Assembly (NCBI RefSeq): GCF_014199445.1
Contig: NZ_JACIJS010000001.1
Location: 506,940-570,939 of the forward strand
Direction of reading: 5' to 3'
Origin: Rubricella aquisinus
Lineage (GTDB): Bacteria > Pseudomonadota > Alphaproteobacteria > Rhodobacterales > Rhodobacteraceae
DNA length: 64,000 nt
Part shown: positions 45,763 through 54,637 of the stretch, piece by piece
Layout of the letters: each line of letters begins with the position of its first letter
Numbering within the stretch: the first letter of the stretch is position 1
Translations under genes and position numbers: made by a program
The notes under the pieces: generated by a model
The model's database searches: none
What the model saw: only the letters and a program-made list of their open reading frames with translations
What the model was told of the DNA's origin: nothing

Positions 45763-46754
45763 TGCGCGACGATGTAGAGGGCAAACCGCTCGTTGAGGTG
45801 CGAAACCTCAAGATGTATTTTCCGATCTATAAAGGCATCCTGCGCCGTCAGGTCGGTCAGGTAAAAGCCGTCGATGACGTGAGTTTCACCGTGCATGAGG
45901 GGGAGACCCTTGGCCTTGTCGGCGAGTCTGGTTGTGGGAAGTCCACTTGCGGGCGGGCGATCCTGCGGCTTTATGATCCGACGGATGGGTCGGTGATCCT
46001 TGATGGGACGGACATTGCGTCGCTCAACACAGATGATCTGCGCCAGATGCGGACAGATATGCAGATGATCTTTCAGGATCCGCAGGCCTCGTTGAACCCG
46101 AAAATGACGGTGGAGCGGATCATCTCCGAGCCATTGATCGAACACCGCAAGGGCATGTCGGCCAAAGAGCGGTCCGATCGGGTGGGGGAGTTGATGGATG
46201 CGGTGGGCCTGAACCGGACCTTCGCCAATCGCTATCCGCATGAATTTTCCGGCGGGCAGCGTCAGCGGATCGGCATTGCCCGCGCGCTGGCCCTGTCGCC
46301 CCGGTTTATCGTCTGTGATGAGCCGATTGCGGCCCTTGACGTGTCCATTCAGGCGCAGGTCGTGAATCTGTTGGAGGATTTGCAGCAAAAGATGGGGCTG
46401 ACCTATCTGTTCATCTCCCATGATCTGAGCATGGTGCGCCATTTGGCGACGCGGGTCGCGGTGATGTATCTGGGGCAGATCATGGAATTGGCGCCGTCCG
46501 GCCAACTCTATTCCGACCCGAAACACCCCTATACCAAGGCGCTGCTGTCCGCCGTGCCAGAGCCGGACCCGCGAGAGGAATCGCGCCGCGACCGCATCAT
46601 CCTTCAGGGCGACGTGCCAAGCCCGGCAAACCCGCCCACAGGCTGCAATTTCTGCACCCGTTGCCCGGTGGCGCAGCCCCTGTGCCACCAAGTGTCCCCC
46701 GACTGGCGAGAGATCGAACCGGGGCGGTTTGTGTCCTGCCATTTCGCTGAATAA
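45762..46754 (+). CDS. dppF: Dipeptide/oligopeptide ABC transporter ATPase DppF/OppF
   Basis: 330-residue second ATPase of the transporter. Walker [13 protein letters not shown], signature [15 protein letters not shown], Walker [13 protein letters not shown], and the C-terminal cysteine region [16 protein letters not shown]. It forms a heterodimer with DppD. ATG at 45762 uses the last base of the dppD stop codon. Confidence 0.93.
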   Translation: MRDDVEGKPLVEVRNLKMYFPIYKGILRRQVGQVKAVDDVSFTVHEGETLGLVGESGCGKSTCGRAILRLYDPTDGSVILDGTDIASLNTDDLRQMRTDMQMIFQDPQASLNPKMTVERIISEPLIEHRKGMSAKERSDRVGELMDAVGLNRTFANRYPHEFSGGQRQRIGIARALALSPRFIVCDEPIAALDVSIQAQVVNLLEDLQQKMGLTYLFISHDLSMVRHLATRVAVMYLGQIMELAPSGQLYSDPKHPYTKALLSAVPEPDPREESRRDRIILQGDVPSPANPPTGCNFCTRCPVAQPLCHQVSPDWREIEPGRFVSCHFAE

Positions 46755-46804
46755 CCACCAGAGGCGCAAAAGCGTCCAAACCTATCCAACAAGGAGAGTA
46801 AAAA

Positions 46805-48499
46805 ATGAAACTTCGAAGCATTCTGATTGGGGCGACCGCCCTTGTCGCTGCGACGTCGGCCCATGCCGAGCGTGCCAGCGATGGTCAGCTCAACATCATC
46901 TATTGGCAGGCCCCGTCCCTGCTGAACCCGTATCTGTCGGGCGGCACCAAAGAACTGGAAGCCGCGTCGCTCGTGATTGAGCCGCTCGCGCGCTATAACG
47001 AAGTGGGCCAGATGGTGCCGTTCCTCGTTGATGAGATCCCGACCGTGGAAAACGGCGGCGTGTCCGAGGATTTGACGACGATCACCTGGAAAATCTCCGA
47101 TGGCATCACGTGGTCCGACGGCACGCCGCTGACGGCTGAGGATGCGATCTTCACGTGGCAGTATTGTACGCATCCCGAAGGCGGCTGCGCGCAGGCCACC
47201 AATTTCTCCGACGTTGAGAGCATGGAAGCGCTGGACAGCCAGACGCTGAAAATCACATTCTCCGTCCCCAAACCATTCCCCTATGGCCCGTTTGTCGGCG
47301 CGCAGTCCCCGATTATCCAGAAAGCACAGTTTGAAAACTGCGTCGGCACGCTGGCCGTGACCTGCTCGGATGAGAATTTCGCGCCCATTGGCACCGGCCC
47401 CTTTGTCGTCACCGATTTCAAGGCGAACGATGTCGCGACCTTTGCCGCGAATGAAAACTACCGCGATCCGAACAAGCCCGCCTTCGCGACCGTGAATTTC
47501 AAGGGTGGCGGCGATGCGGCATCGGCTGCGCGCTCCGTTCTGGAAACGGGTGAGTTTGACTATGCGTGGAACCTTCAGGTCGAGCCTGAGATCCTGACCG
47601 CGATGGAAGCCGCAGGCCGGGGGGAGATCATCTCCGCATTCGGCACCTCGGTGGAACGTCTTATGGTGAACTTCACCAATCCTGACCCGGCGCTGGGCGA
47701 TGAGCGCGCGACCGTGGCGCATCCACATCCGTTCCTGACGGACACGGCTGTGACCCGCGCGATGTCCATCGCGATTGACCGCGAAATCCTCGTGATCGCG
47801 GGCTATGGCTCTGCCGGGCAGGAAACCTGCAACGTGCTCCCGGCACCTGCGGCGTTTGCCTCCCCCAACAACGAATGGTGCAAGAATTACGACCCGGATG
47901 AGGCAAACCGCATCCTTGATGAGGCCGGTTGGGAAATGCAGTCCGATGGCGTGCGCGCCAAGGACGGCGTGCGCCTGAGCGTGCTCTATCAGACCTCCAC
48001 CAACTCTGTGCGTCAGGGCACACAGGCGTTGATCAAGCAGATGTGGGAAGCCATCGGGATCGAAACCGAATTGCGCAACATCGACGCGTCCGTGTTCTTT
48101 GGTGGGGATCAGTCCAGCCCGGACACGTTCCAGAAGTTCTTTGCCGATATCGAAATGTATACCAACAATTTCGATGGAACGGACCCAGAGGCCTATATGG
48201 GCAACTGGACCTGCGCCGAAATTCCCAGCCCGGATAACGCATGGCTTGGCATGAACATGCCGCGCTTCTGCTCCGAGGAATATGACGCGCTGGCCGCCGA
48301 ATTGTCCGGCACCGCTGCACTGGAGGAGCGTGCGCGCATCGCCATCGCGATGAACGATATGCTGATGAACGCAGGCGCGATCATTCCGCTTATTCACCGG
48401 GGTGGTGTGTCTGCCCGGGCAAACTCCCTTGAGGGTGTTTTGATGAACGAGTGGGACAGCGAGCTGTGGAACGCCGCCGATTGGACCCGCTCCAACTAA
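46805..48499 (+). CDS. dppA: Peptide ABC transporter substrate-binding protein (DppA/OppA type)
   Basis: 564-residue periplasmic binding protein (SBP family 5). Signal peptide MKLRSILIGATALVAATSAHA, then mature ERASDGQLN. The family core has WKISDGITWSDGTPLTAEDA and FTWQYCTHP, a variant with extra cysteines (CTHPEGGC, CVGTLAVTC), suggesting disulfides. AAGGAGAG precedes the ATG by six bases. It is the middle gene of the operon and followed by a hairpin that would favour its expression over dppB-dppC. Confidence 0.9.
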   Translation: MKLRSILIGATALVAATSAHAERASDGQLNIIYWQAPSLLNPYLSGGTKELEAASLVIEPLARYNEVGQMVPFLVDEIPTVENGGVSEDLTTITWKISDGITWSDGTPLTAEDAIFTWQYCTHPEGGCAQATNFSDVESMEALDSQTLKITFSVPKPFPYGPFVGAQSPIIQKAQFENCVGTLAVTCSDENFAPIGTGPFVVTDFKANDVATFAANENYRDPNKPAFATVNFKGGGDAASAARSVLETGEFDYAWNLQVEPEILTAMEAAGRGEIISAFGTSVERLMVNFTNPDPALGDERATVAHPHPFLTDTAVTRAMSIAIDREILVIAGYGSAGQETCNVLPAPAAFASPNNEWCKNYDPDEANRILDEAGWEMQSDGVRAKDGVRLSVLYQTSTNSVRQGTQALIKQMWEAIGIETELRNIDASVFFGGDQSSPDTFQKFFADIEMYTNNFDGTDPEAYMGNWTCAEIPSPDNAWLGMNMPRFCSEEYDALAAELSGTAALEERARIAIAMNDMLMNAGAIIPLIHRGGVSARANSLEGVLMNEWDSELWNAADWTRSN

Positions 48500-48509
48500 T
48501 CTGACATTT

Positions 48510-48536
48510 GGGGTGGCGTTCGCGCCGCCCCATTTT
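48510..48536 (+). terminator. Hairpin after dppA, partial terminator
   Basis: Nine-base stem GGGGTGGCG / CGCCGCCCC with a TTCG loop (48510-48531), then ATTTTC. Placed 38 bases before dppB, so it probably only attenuates transcription of the permease genes. Confidence 0.75.
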
Positions 48537-48568
48537 CGTTGCAAGACTGCTAACCCGAGGCGCCACCC

Positions 48569-49579
48569 ATGCTGAATTTCACGATCCGACGATTGATGTT
48601 CGCGATCCCGACGCTTCTGGTAATCAGTTTCATCATTTTTGCCATTCTCGATCTGGCACCCGGTGATCCGACGGCCTCCCTCCCGATGACCGTGCCGCCC
48701 GAAGTGCGTGCACAGATCCGCTCGACCCTTGGCTTGGATGAGCCGTTCATCATCCGCTATTTCCTGTGGCTCAAGCAGTTCATGATTACCGAGCCGTTGA
48801 ACCTCATAGAGAGCAGTTTTGGCATCACCATCGGGGAGGGCGACCGGCTGCGGCTGACAAGCTGGGCCACCCGTTCGCCGGTGGTGGACCTGATCGCGGA
48901 GCGGATGCCGCAAACGCTCTGGGTCGTGGGGATGAGCCAGATCATCGCTGTGCTGATCGCGGTGCCGATTGGCGTGATCTCCGCCTATAAGCAGTATTCG
49001 TGGATCGACCAGCTTGGCACTCTGTTTTCCATGATCGGGTTTTCGGTGCCGACGTTTTTCACCGGGCTTTTGTTCATCGTGATCTTTTCCGTCAATTTGG
49101 GCTGGTTCCCGTCGATCTATGACACCAATCATGTGGTTGAGGATTGGGACAGTTTCGTGTTCCAGATCAAACAGATGATCATGCCCACGATGGTGCTGGC
49201 TCTGTTCACGGCAGCCCAGATCAGCCGGTATATGCGCGCCTCCATGCTCGATAACCTGAACCAGGATTATGTGCGTACTGCCCGTGCCAAGGGGCTCAAG
49301 GAGCAGACGGTTCTGCTGGTTCATGTGCTGCGCAATTCGATGATCCCGGTCGTGACCGTGATCGCGCTGAACATCCCGACCATTTTCGGCGGTGCGATCA
49401 TCACCGAGCAGATTTTCCGGGTGAACGGCATCGGGCAACTTCTGATCACCGGGATCGTGGGGGCGGATATTCCGCTGGTGCAGACGCTGACATTCATCTT
49501 TGCCGCGCTGATTGTGCTGTTCAACCTGATTGCCGATATCCTCTACGGCATGCTTGATCCGAGGATCCGCTATGAGTGA
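48569..49579 (+). CDS. dppB: Peptide ABC transporter permease DppB/OppB
   Basis: 336-residue inner-membrane permease with six membrane segments and the EAA-type loop (VRTARAKGLKEQTVLLVHVL). Opens MLNFTIRRLMFAIPTLLVIS, typical DppB. It has an insertion around residues 75-120 in the periplasmic loop that is common in this subgroup. Overlaps dppC by eight bases. Confidence 0.92.
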   Translation: MLNFTIRRLMFAIPTLLVISFIIFAILDLAPGDPTASLPMTVPPEVRAQIRSTLGLDEPFIIRYFLWLKQFMITEPLNLIESSFGITIGEGDRLRLTSWATRSPVVDLIAERMPQTLWVVGMSQIIAVLIAVPIGVISAYKQYSWIDQLGTLFSMIGFSVPTFFTGLLFIVIFSVNLGWFPSIYDTNHVVEDWDSFVFQIKQMIMPTMVLALFTAAQISRYMRASMLDNLNQDYVRTARAKGLKEQTVLLVHVLRNSMIPVVTVIALNIPTIFGGAIITEQIFRVNGIGQLLITGIVGADIPLVQTLTFIFAALIVLFNLIADILYGMLDPRIRYE

Positions 49580-50480
49580 CACCTCCCTTCAGGAAATGCC
49601 GAAAGCATCCTCGCTGTCGCGTGATGTGTGGAACCAGTTTCGCGTGCATCGCGGGGCGATGGCGGGGCTGGTCATCTTTACCCTTATCGTGCTGGCGGTC
49701 ATTTTCGGCCCGATGATCCACACGGTCGATCCGGGTTTCATGAATATCCGATTGCGCAACGCGCCGCCCAGTTGGGCCAATCCGATGGGGACCGATAACC
49801 TTGGCCGCGATATCTTTGCGCAAGTGTTGCAGGGCGGGCGTGTCAGTCTTGCCGTGGGGATCACGGCGATGCTTCTGGCGCTGTTTCTGGGGGCGCTGAT
49901 CGGGGTGCTGGCGGGGTATTATAAGCGGCTTGATGGGCCGCTGATGCGGTTTACCGATCTGTTTCTAGCGTTGCCCCTATTGCCGCTGCTGCTGGTCATC
50001 ATCATGCTGTTTCGCGACACGTTGCGGCAGGCTTTTGGGCCGGAGACGGGGATATTCTTTCTCATCGTGTTCATCATCGGCATCACGTCGTGGATGCAGA
50101 CCGCGCGCATCGTGCGCGGTGATGTGTTGGCGCTGAAAGAGCGGGAATTCGTGCTCGCAGCCCGATCCATCGGCACGCCATCGCGGCGGATCATTCTGCG
50201 GCATATCCTGCCAAACGTGATCTCTCCGATCATGGTGTCCGCGACGCTGGGCGTGGCGAATGCGATCATCACGGAAAGCGCGCTGAGTTTCCTTGGCCTC
50301 GGTTTTCCGCCCGATTTTCCGACATGGGGGCGGCTGTTGTTTGACGGCAAGGATTTCCTGACGCTGACGCCAGAGCGGGTGTTCTGGCCGGGGCTTGCCA
50401 TCTCACTGACGGTTTTGTCGGTGAACTATATCGGTGACGGGCTGCGCGATGCGCTCGATCCTCATATCCGCGGGCGGTGA
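49572..50480 (+). CDS. dppC: Peptide ABC transporter permease DppC/OppC
   Basis: 302-residue permease with six membrane segments. Marks are NPMGTDNLGRDIFAQVLQGG and the EAA loop VLAARSIGTPSRRIILRHIL. ATG at 49572 (ATGAGTGA) lies inside the dppB 3' end. Last gene of the transporter operon; a GC-rich inverted repeat follows. Confidence 0.93.
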   Translation: MSDTSLQEMPKASSLSRDVWNQFRVHRGAMAGLVIFTLIVLAVIFGPMIHTVDPGFMNIRLRNAPPSWANPMGTDNLGRDIFAQVLQGGRVSLAVGITAMLLALFLGALIGVLAGYYKRLDGPLMRFTDLFLALPLLPLLLVIIMLFRDTLRQAFGPETGIFFLIVFIIGITSWMQTARIVRGDVLALKEREFVLAARSIGTPSRRIILRHILPNVISPIMVSATLGVANAIITESALSFLGLGFPPDFPTWGRLLFDGKDFLTLTPERVFWPGLAISLTVLSVNYIGDGLRDALDPHIRGR

Positions 50481-50489
50481 TCCGCTGTG

Positions 50490-50527
50490 GCCGGAGGCGC
50501 GCTTGACTGAGTGCGGAAGCCTCCGGC
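50490..50527. repeat. Inverted repeat / REP-like element between dppC and the M32 gene
   Basis: GCCGGAGGC (50490-50498) and GCCTCCGGC (50519-50527) form a perfect nine-base stem with a 20-base loop, followed by GGGGTATATTTGG. I recall similar GCCTCCGGCGGGG-type elements as frequent in Rhodobacteraceae intergenic regions. It sits between convergent genes and may act as a terminator. Confidence 0.6.
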
Positions 50528-50555
50528 GGGGTATATTTGGAGAAAGTGAATTGCC

Positions 50556-52046
50556 TTACAGGTCGTAAAGGTCGGTGAACTTTCGCTCCAGATACGCGAC
50601 AAGGGGTGCTGAGCTTGGCGCATGGCCGACCGCCCGTTCGATGAGGTCACGCGGCATGTAACGCCGGGAGGGATGGTGGATTTTCTCCTTCATCCATCCG
50701 ACAAAATGGGACATGTTGCCCCCCGCCACCTGGCTATCGAGATCGGGGATGTCCTGCCGGAGCGTTGCGACCAGTTCACCCGCATAGATATTGCCCAAGG
50801 AATAGGTCGGGAAATAGCCGAACAAGCCATGCGCCCAATGCACATCTTGCAACACGCCGCGCCGCGCATCGGGGGGCGTGACGCCGAAATCGGCGGTGAA
50901 GCGGTCGTTCCATGCCGCCTCCAGATCAGCGACATCGAGATCGCCTGAGATCAGCGCGCGTTCCAGATCGAAGCGCATCATGACATGCAGGTTGTAATGC
51001 ACCTCATCGGCCTCGGTGCGGATAAAGCCGGTCTCTACCGCGTTGAGTTGCAGGTAAAGCGCCTCCGGGTCAGCCGCGCCGAAATCGCCAAAGGCGTCGC
51101 GCATTTTCGGGAACAGATATTCGGCAAACGCGCGGCTGCGGCCGATCTGATTTTCGAAACTGCGGGATTGGCTTTCATGGACGCCCATCCCGGCATCCTC
51201 CCCTGCGGGCTGGAACATCAGCGCCGGGTCAAGGTTTTGGGAATAGACCGCATGGCCAACCTCATGGATCGTGGAATAGAGGCAGCCGAACGGCTCCTCC
51301 TCCGTCACGCGGGTGGTGATGCGCACATCGCCATTGTTGCCGGATGAGAACGGATGCACCGCAAAATCCAGCCGCCCCGCGGACCAGTCATAGCCGAAAG
51401 CGGTCGCCAACTCGCGGGACAGGGCGATCTGGGCCTCCTTGGCGAAGGGGCCTTTGAGCGGTGGCGCTTTGACCGGGCTGTCCGCGATGCGCGCGCGCAG
51501 ATCCGCGAGGGCCGGGCGCAGATCGCCAAAGATGCGGGACAGCTCCCGCTCGCTCATGCCCGGCTCATAATCCTGTATCAGGGCGTCATACGCACTTTCA
51601 TCCGCGTCGCGGAGCGCCTGACCAGCCTCCCGCTTTAGCGCGACCATCTGGCTGAGTGTTGGCGCATAGGCCGCGAAATCGGATCGCGCCCGCGCATCGG
51701 CCCAGATCCCTTGCGCATGGGCGGACAGCCGGGCGGTTTCCTCGGCCAAGCGGGCAGGAATGCGGGTGGCGCGATGGTGGCGATGCTCGGCCTCCGTCAC
51801 GTTTTTGGCCTGCACCGGATCAAGCGCGGCGCGGTCAATCACGGCGAGCCAATCGCCAATCCTCGGATCGGTCAGCTTTTGGTGGCTGATCCCTTCGAGC
51901 ACGCCAAGCTGTTCTGCCCGCTGGGTGACGCCCCGCTCCGGCATGGTGGTTTCCTGATCCCAGCCCAGCACCATCGCCGCCTGCCCGAGGGCCGCGATTT
52001 CACGGAAATGGGACATAAGGGCTGCATAAGCATCGGTGCTGGTCAT
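50556..52046 (-). CDS. M32 family metallocarboxypeptidase (thermostable carboxypeptidase 1)
   Basis: 496-residue zinc carboxypeptidase. The active-site motif TIHEVGHAVYSQNL contains HEXXH with H-E-V-G-H, and a downstream glutamate is in MGVHESQSRSFENQIGR (as in M32 enzymes). Opens MTSTDAYAALMSHFREIA, with WDQETTMPERG typical of the family. ATG at 52046 is preferred to the preceding GTG. It probably trims peptides brought in by the adjacent Dpp system. Confidence 0.93.
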   Translation of the reverse strand: MTSTDAYAALMSHFREIAALGQAAMVLGWDQETTMPERGVTQRAEQLGVLEGISHQKLTDPRIGDWLAVIDRAALDPVQAKNVTEAEHRHHRATRIPARLAEETARLSAHAQGIWADARARSDFAAYAPTLSQMVALKREAGQALRDADESAYDALIQDYEPGMSERELSRIFGDLRPALADLRARIADSPVKAPPLKGPFAKEAQIALSRELATAFGYDWSAGRLDFAVHPFSSGNNGDVRITTRVTEEEPFGCLYSTIHEVGHAVYSQNLDPALMFQPAGEDAGMGVHESQSRSFENQIGRSRAFAEYLFPKMRDAFGDFGAADPEALYLQLNAVETGFIRTEADEVHYNLHVMMRFDLERALISGDLDVADLEAAWNDRFTADFGVTPPDARRGVLQDVHWAHGLFGYFPTYSLGNIYAGELVATLRQDIPDLDSQVAGGNMSHFVGWMKEKIHHPSRRYMPRDLIERAVGHAPSSAPLVAYLERKFTDLYDL

Positions 52047-52115
52047 CACGGCATCCTTTGGAAAACTCGGTCAGGGGCCAAGATGGGGCAGCAGGCGGGC
52101 GGCTGCAAGCGGCGG

Positions 52116-53324
52116 TTAGTCCTTGCGCTGTTCTTCGGCGGTGGGGGTCAGTCCGTAGCGCGCGGCGACGGCCCAGACATGCGGGGGGACCATGTTCTTG
52201 ATCCGGGAGGGATGGGCGCGCCGCAGGTGCAGGATCGTCTCGATCGCTTTCATCTCCACCCGTGCGCGCGCAAACTCAAGGCCGCGTGGCCCTATGCGCG
52301 GCTGGAGGAAGGCAACAATGGGCCGAACCCAATCGGGCATCCGCCGCAGGGGTAGGCCACCGGCGGCAGCCTCCGTATTGGCGAGGAAGCCTTTGACCGC
52401 GCCGTCCCGCTTGCCCTTATTGGTGAACGGCATCTCGGCAAGGTCAGCGCGGATCATATCAAGCAATTCCTGCCCGCGATCATTGCGCACGATCAGCCAT
52501 TGATCGCCATCCCCGGCCATATAGCCCACGGTGATATCGGCAAGCCTGTTGGTGTAATCCACGCAGGTCTTGCAGGTCATGGGAAAGAAATCGGCAGGCA
52601 GGTCCGAAATAGGCAGCTTCAGGAAAGGGATCGTCCGGGCCGGGCGGCCATCGTCAAAGCGCAGCTCAAGCTGGTAGTCGGCGCGAAACTCAAGGTAGCT
52701 CACCGTGTCTGGCCGCTCGTCCAGCAGATTGAGGAACGTGTGGAAATTGGCGGTCGTCGTGTTGTCGGAACAGGGCGTGCCGATGACATAGAGCCGCTCA
52801 AACCCCCATTCTGCCTCCAGCGCGCGGAGGGCGTAGACCTGACAGGGTATCCCGATCACGGCGAGCCGGGTGTGGCCCGCTGCGCGCGCGGGCTCCATCA
52901 GCGCCAGAAGGGGCGCGTATCCCATGCGCATGCCACGGCAGTTCGCAAGGTCAGCAGGGTCGGTCACGATGACGGGCTGCGGTTTCCATCGGTCGTCCGG
53001 GTCGGGTGCCATGGTCAGGATCGCATCCACCCGCCCGGAGCGGAGCAGCTCAGCCGCGATATGCGTGGTGATGCCGGTCCATTGCGCGCCGGGATGGGGT
53101 GTTTTCAGCCGGGCGCGGTGCATTGACTTATGCGGGCCAAAGAATGGGTGGTCTGCGGTCGGCGCGTCAGTGGGCTGACCATGCGTGGCGCGTTCAAGCG
53201 TGGGATAGTCGGGCTGGATGAATTGGCAGGCGCGGCCACATGCCTTGCCATCCCCGATACGGGAAATGCCACAATCCGTGCAAAGGCCGGGGCGGGCTGC
53301 GCCGCTGATGTCAGGCGCGATCAT
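52116..53324 (-). CDS. bciB: BciB-like Fe-S flavoprotein (FrhB family), probable 3,8-divinyl chlorophyllide reductase
   Basis: 402 residues with two FeS-type cysteine groups in the N-terminus (C15, C18 in CTDCG; C29, C33 in ACGRAC) and others in VIGIPCQVYAL, GTPCSDNT and PMTCKTCVDY. The central region HPFFGPHKSMHRARLKTPH and GAQWTGITTHIA resembles the F420H2-dehydrogenase beta family and, by recalled similarity, cyanobacterial BciB, which reduces the 8-vinyl of divinyl chlorophyllide with ferredoxin. No photosynthesis genes are near. Function inferred; another FrhB-type reductase is possible. Confidence 0.65.
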   Translation of the reverse strand: MIAPDISGAARPGLCTDCGISRIGDGKACGRACQFIQPDYPTLERATHGQPTDAPTADHPFFGPHKSMHRARLKTPHPGAQWTGITTHIAAELLRSGRVDAILTMAPDPDDRWKPQPVIVTDPADLANCRGMRMGYAPLLALMEPARAAGHTRLAVIGIPCQVYALRALEAEWGFERLYVIGTPCSDNTTTANFHTFLNLLDERPDTVSYLEFRADYQLELRFDDGRPARTIPFLKLPISDLPADFFPMTCKTCVDYTNRLADITVGYMAGDGDQWLIVRNDRGQELLDMIRADLAEMPFTNKGKRDGAVKGFLANTEAAAGGLPLRRMPDWVRPIVAFLQPRIGPRGLEFARARVEMKAIETILHLRRAHPSRIKNMVPPHVWAVAARYGLTPTAEEQRKD

Positions 53325-53346
53325 TCTTGCGGACCTTCCAAAAATA

Positions 53347-53374
53347 AAAAAGGCGCACCGAAGCGCGCCTTTTT
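53347..53374. terminator. Terminator between yjbE-like gene and bciB
   Basis: Perfect stem AAAAAGGCGC / GCGCCTTTTT (53347-53356 with 53365-53374) with an eight-base loop. The A and T runs suit either strand. It lies immediately downstream of the Gly-Ala protein and upstream of bciB. Confidence 0.9.
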
Positions 53375-53393
53375 CAGAATATTGAACCCAACC

Positions 53394-53810
53394 TTAGTTG
53401 GTGGTGGTGGCGGCAGAGTTCTCTGCTTCCTGAGCAACCACTTGGGTCACAACAACGGAGGCAGCGGCGACGATACCGGGAACACCGATTGCACCAGCAA
53501 GGCCACCAAGTCCTGCACCAAGTCCTGCACCAATGCCTGCGCCTGCGCCGGCTGCCGCGCCTGCACCAGCTGCCGCACCTGCACCTGCGGCGCCTGCACC
53601 TGCACCAGCGCCTGCACCAGCCGCGCCGGCACCAGCACCGCCGCCCGCGCCTACACCAGCCGCTGGAGCAGGTGCCTGCATAAACAGGATGCTGTTCATG
53701 TCGAGCGCTGCGGTATCAATGAACTGATCCGGTGCGACAAAATCGTCTGCCGCGAATGCGGAGCCAGCGGTAAGAGCTGCTGCTGCAGCAATCGTGATAA
53801 AACGAGTCAT
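53394..53810 (-). CDS. Secreted Gly/Ala-rich repeat protein, YjbE/GfcA-like
   Basis: 138 residues. Signal peptide (MTRFITIAAAAALTAGSAFA) then a short acidic segment, then about 50 residues of Gly-Ala repeats (AGAGAAGAGAG pattern), a hydrophobic patch GVPGIVAAASVVVTQVVAQE and an ending SAATTTN. E. coli YjbE, first gene of the yjbEFGH exopolysaccharide operon, is also a short secreted Ala/Gly/Thr-rich protein. Position next to yjbF-yjbH homologues supports the match. Low sequence complexity limits certainty. Confidence 0.6.
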   Translation of the reverse strand: MTRFITIAAAAALTAGSAFAADDFVAPDQFIDTAALDMNSILFMQAPAPAAGVGAGGGAGAGAAGAGAGAGAGAAGAGAAAGAGAAAGAGAGIGAGLGAGLGGLAGAIGVPGIVAAASVVVTQVVAQEAENSAATTTN

Positions 53811-53947
53811 GTTTGGTTACTCCATATAACGTTAAGTCAGAAGATAGAGACCGCGATTATCCCTGTCAACGCGCCAGTGATCCGGTGAAAGCCCTTTTTT
53901 TGCAGGGATTGTCATCATATTGCCAAAAAAAGGTGCTGCGTCAGGCC

Positions 53948-54637
53948 CTACTGCTCGGCGTCCCGTGATAGTATTTGTATGGAGAGTGATCCTATTTGTG
54001 GAGAAATCCATTGTCTGGATTGCCAGATGAAGCCATCGCTGCGGTCGATCCAGTATAGATTCGTGATGGAAACGGTCTCATCCGCACAAATTTCGGTGAA
54101 TCGGATCGTGTCGCGGGGTGTGCCTAGAATACTGATGCCCGCATCACCGATTTTTTCCAACCCACAGACCAGCGCGGCCTCAGAAATCTTATTTTCACTG
54201 TCGAGATAAGAATAAACGCGTGAATAAGAGCCGCCATCACTTTCAGGCGTAAGGGTGGCGATTGCAGCCGATACATCCGCTACGAGAATATCGGCCCCGA
54301 ATCCGCGTGTGCCGATGATTTGACCGTCTCGCGTGGTCAGGCTGAACCCATCGGCGGACGCCCAGGTTTTCACGCCATTGGGCGCATCTTCGACGGGAAG
54401 GGTGGCAAGGGCACCCGATTCGTCCGCGCGCACCAGCATCAGATCATAGTCAATCGCCGCGATATCCGCCGGGGAGATGTTGAGCCGCATCGGCTCTGGC
54501 TCTGGCCCCCACATGTTCTGAAGGGCCGAGGTGAACACCGATTGCGTGATCTCAAAGCTGGAGCTGAGCGCCGTGTCCGTTCCACAGGCGCTGAGGCTCG
54601 CCACCGCCAGAAGCGGAAGAAGGGGTTTTATGCTCAT
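53948..54637 (-). CDS. yjbF: YjbF-type lipoprotein (group 4 capsule / exopolysaccharide)
   Basis: 229-residue lipoprotein of the YjbF/GfcB family (outer-membrane associated, polysaccharide export). Signal MSIKPLLPLLAVASLSAC with lipobox LSAC and conserved ITNLYWIDRSDGFIWQSRQW near the C-terminus, a region shared by family members. ATG at 54637 overlaps the yjbH stop by ATGA and has GGGAGG upstream. Gene order here runs 155-residue protein, yjbH, yjbF, yjbE-like. Confidence 0.82.
   Translation of the reverse strand: MSIKPLLPLLAVASLSACGTDTALSSSFEITQSVFTSALQNMWGPEPEPMRLNISPADIAAIDYDLMLVRADESGALATLPVEDAPNGVKTWASADGFSLTTRDGQIIGTRGFGADILVADVSAAIATLTPESDGGSYSRVYSYLDSENKISEAALVCGLEKIGDAGISILGTPRDTIRFTEICADETVSITNLYWIDRSDGFIWQSRQWISPQIGSLSIQILSRDAEQ

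Noticed and set aside
46604-49582. A 992-codon open frame on the minus strand across dppA and dppB
   Set aside because: It is antisense to the dpp transporter genes, which have clear family motifs. It is rich in His, Arg and Gln, as shadow frames in GC-rich DNA are, and has no recognisable domain or ribosome site.
53520-53680. Possible tandem repeat or CRISPR-like array
   Set aside because: The repeats are irregular GC-rich triplet-based units encoding Gly-Ala in the secreted protein. There are no spacers of constant length and no cas genes.
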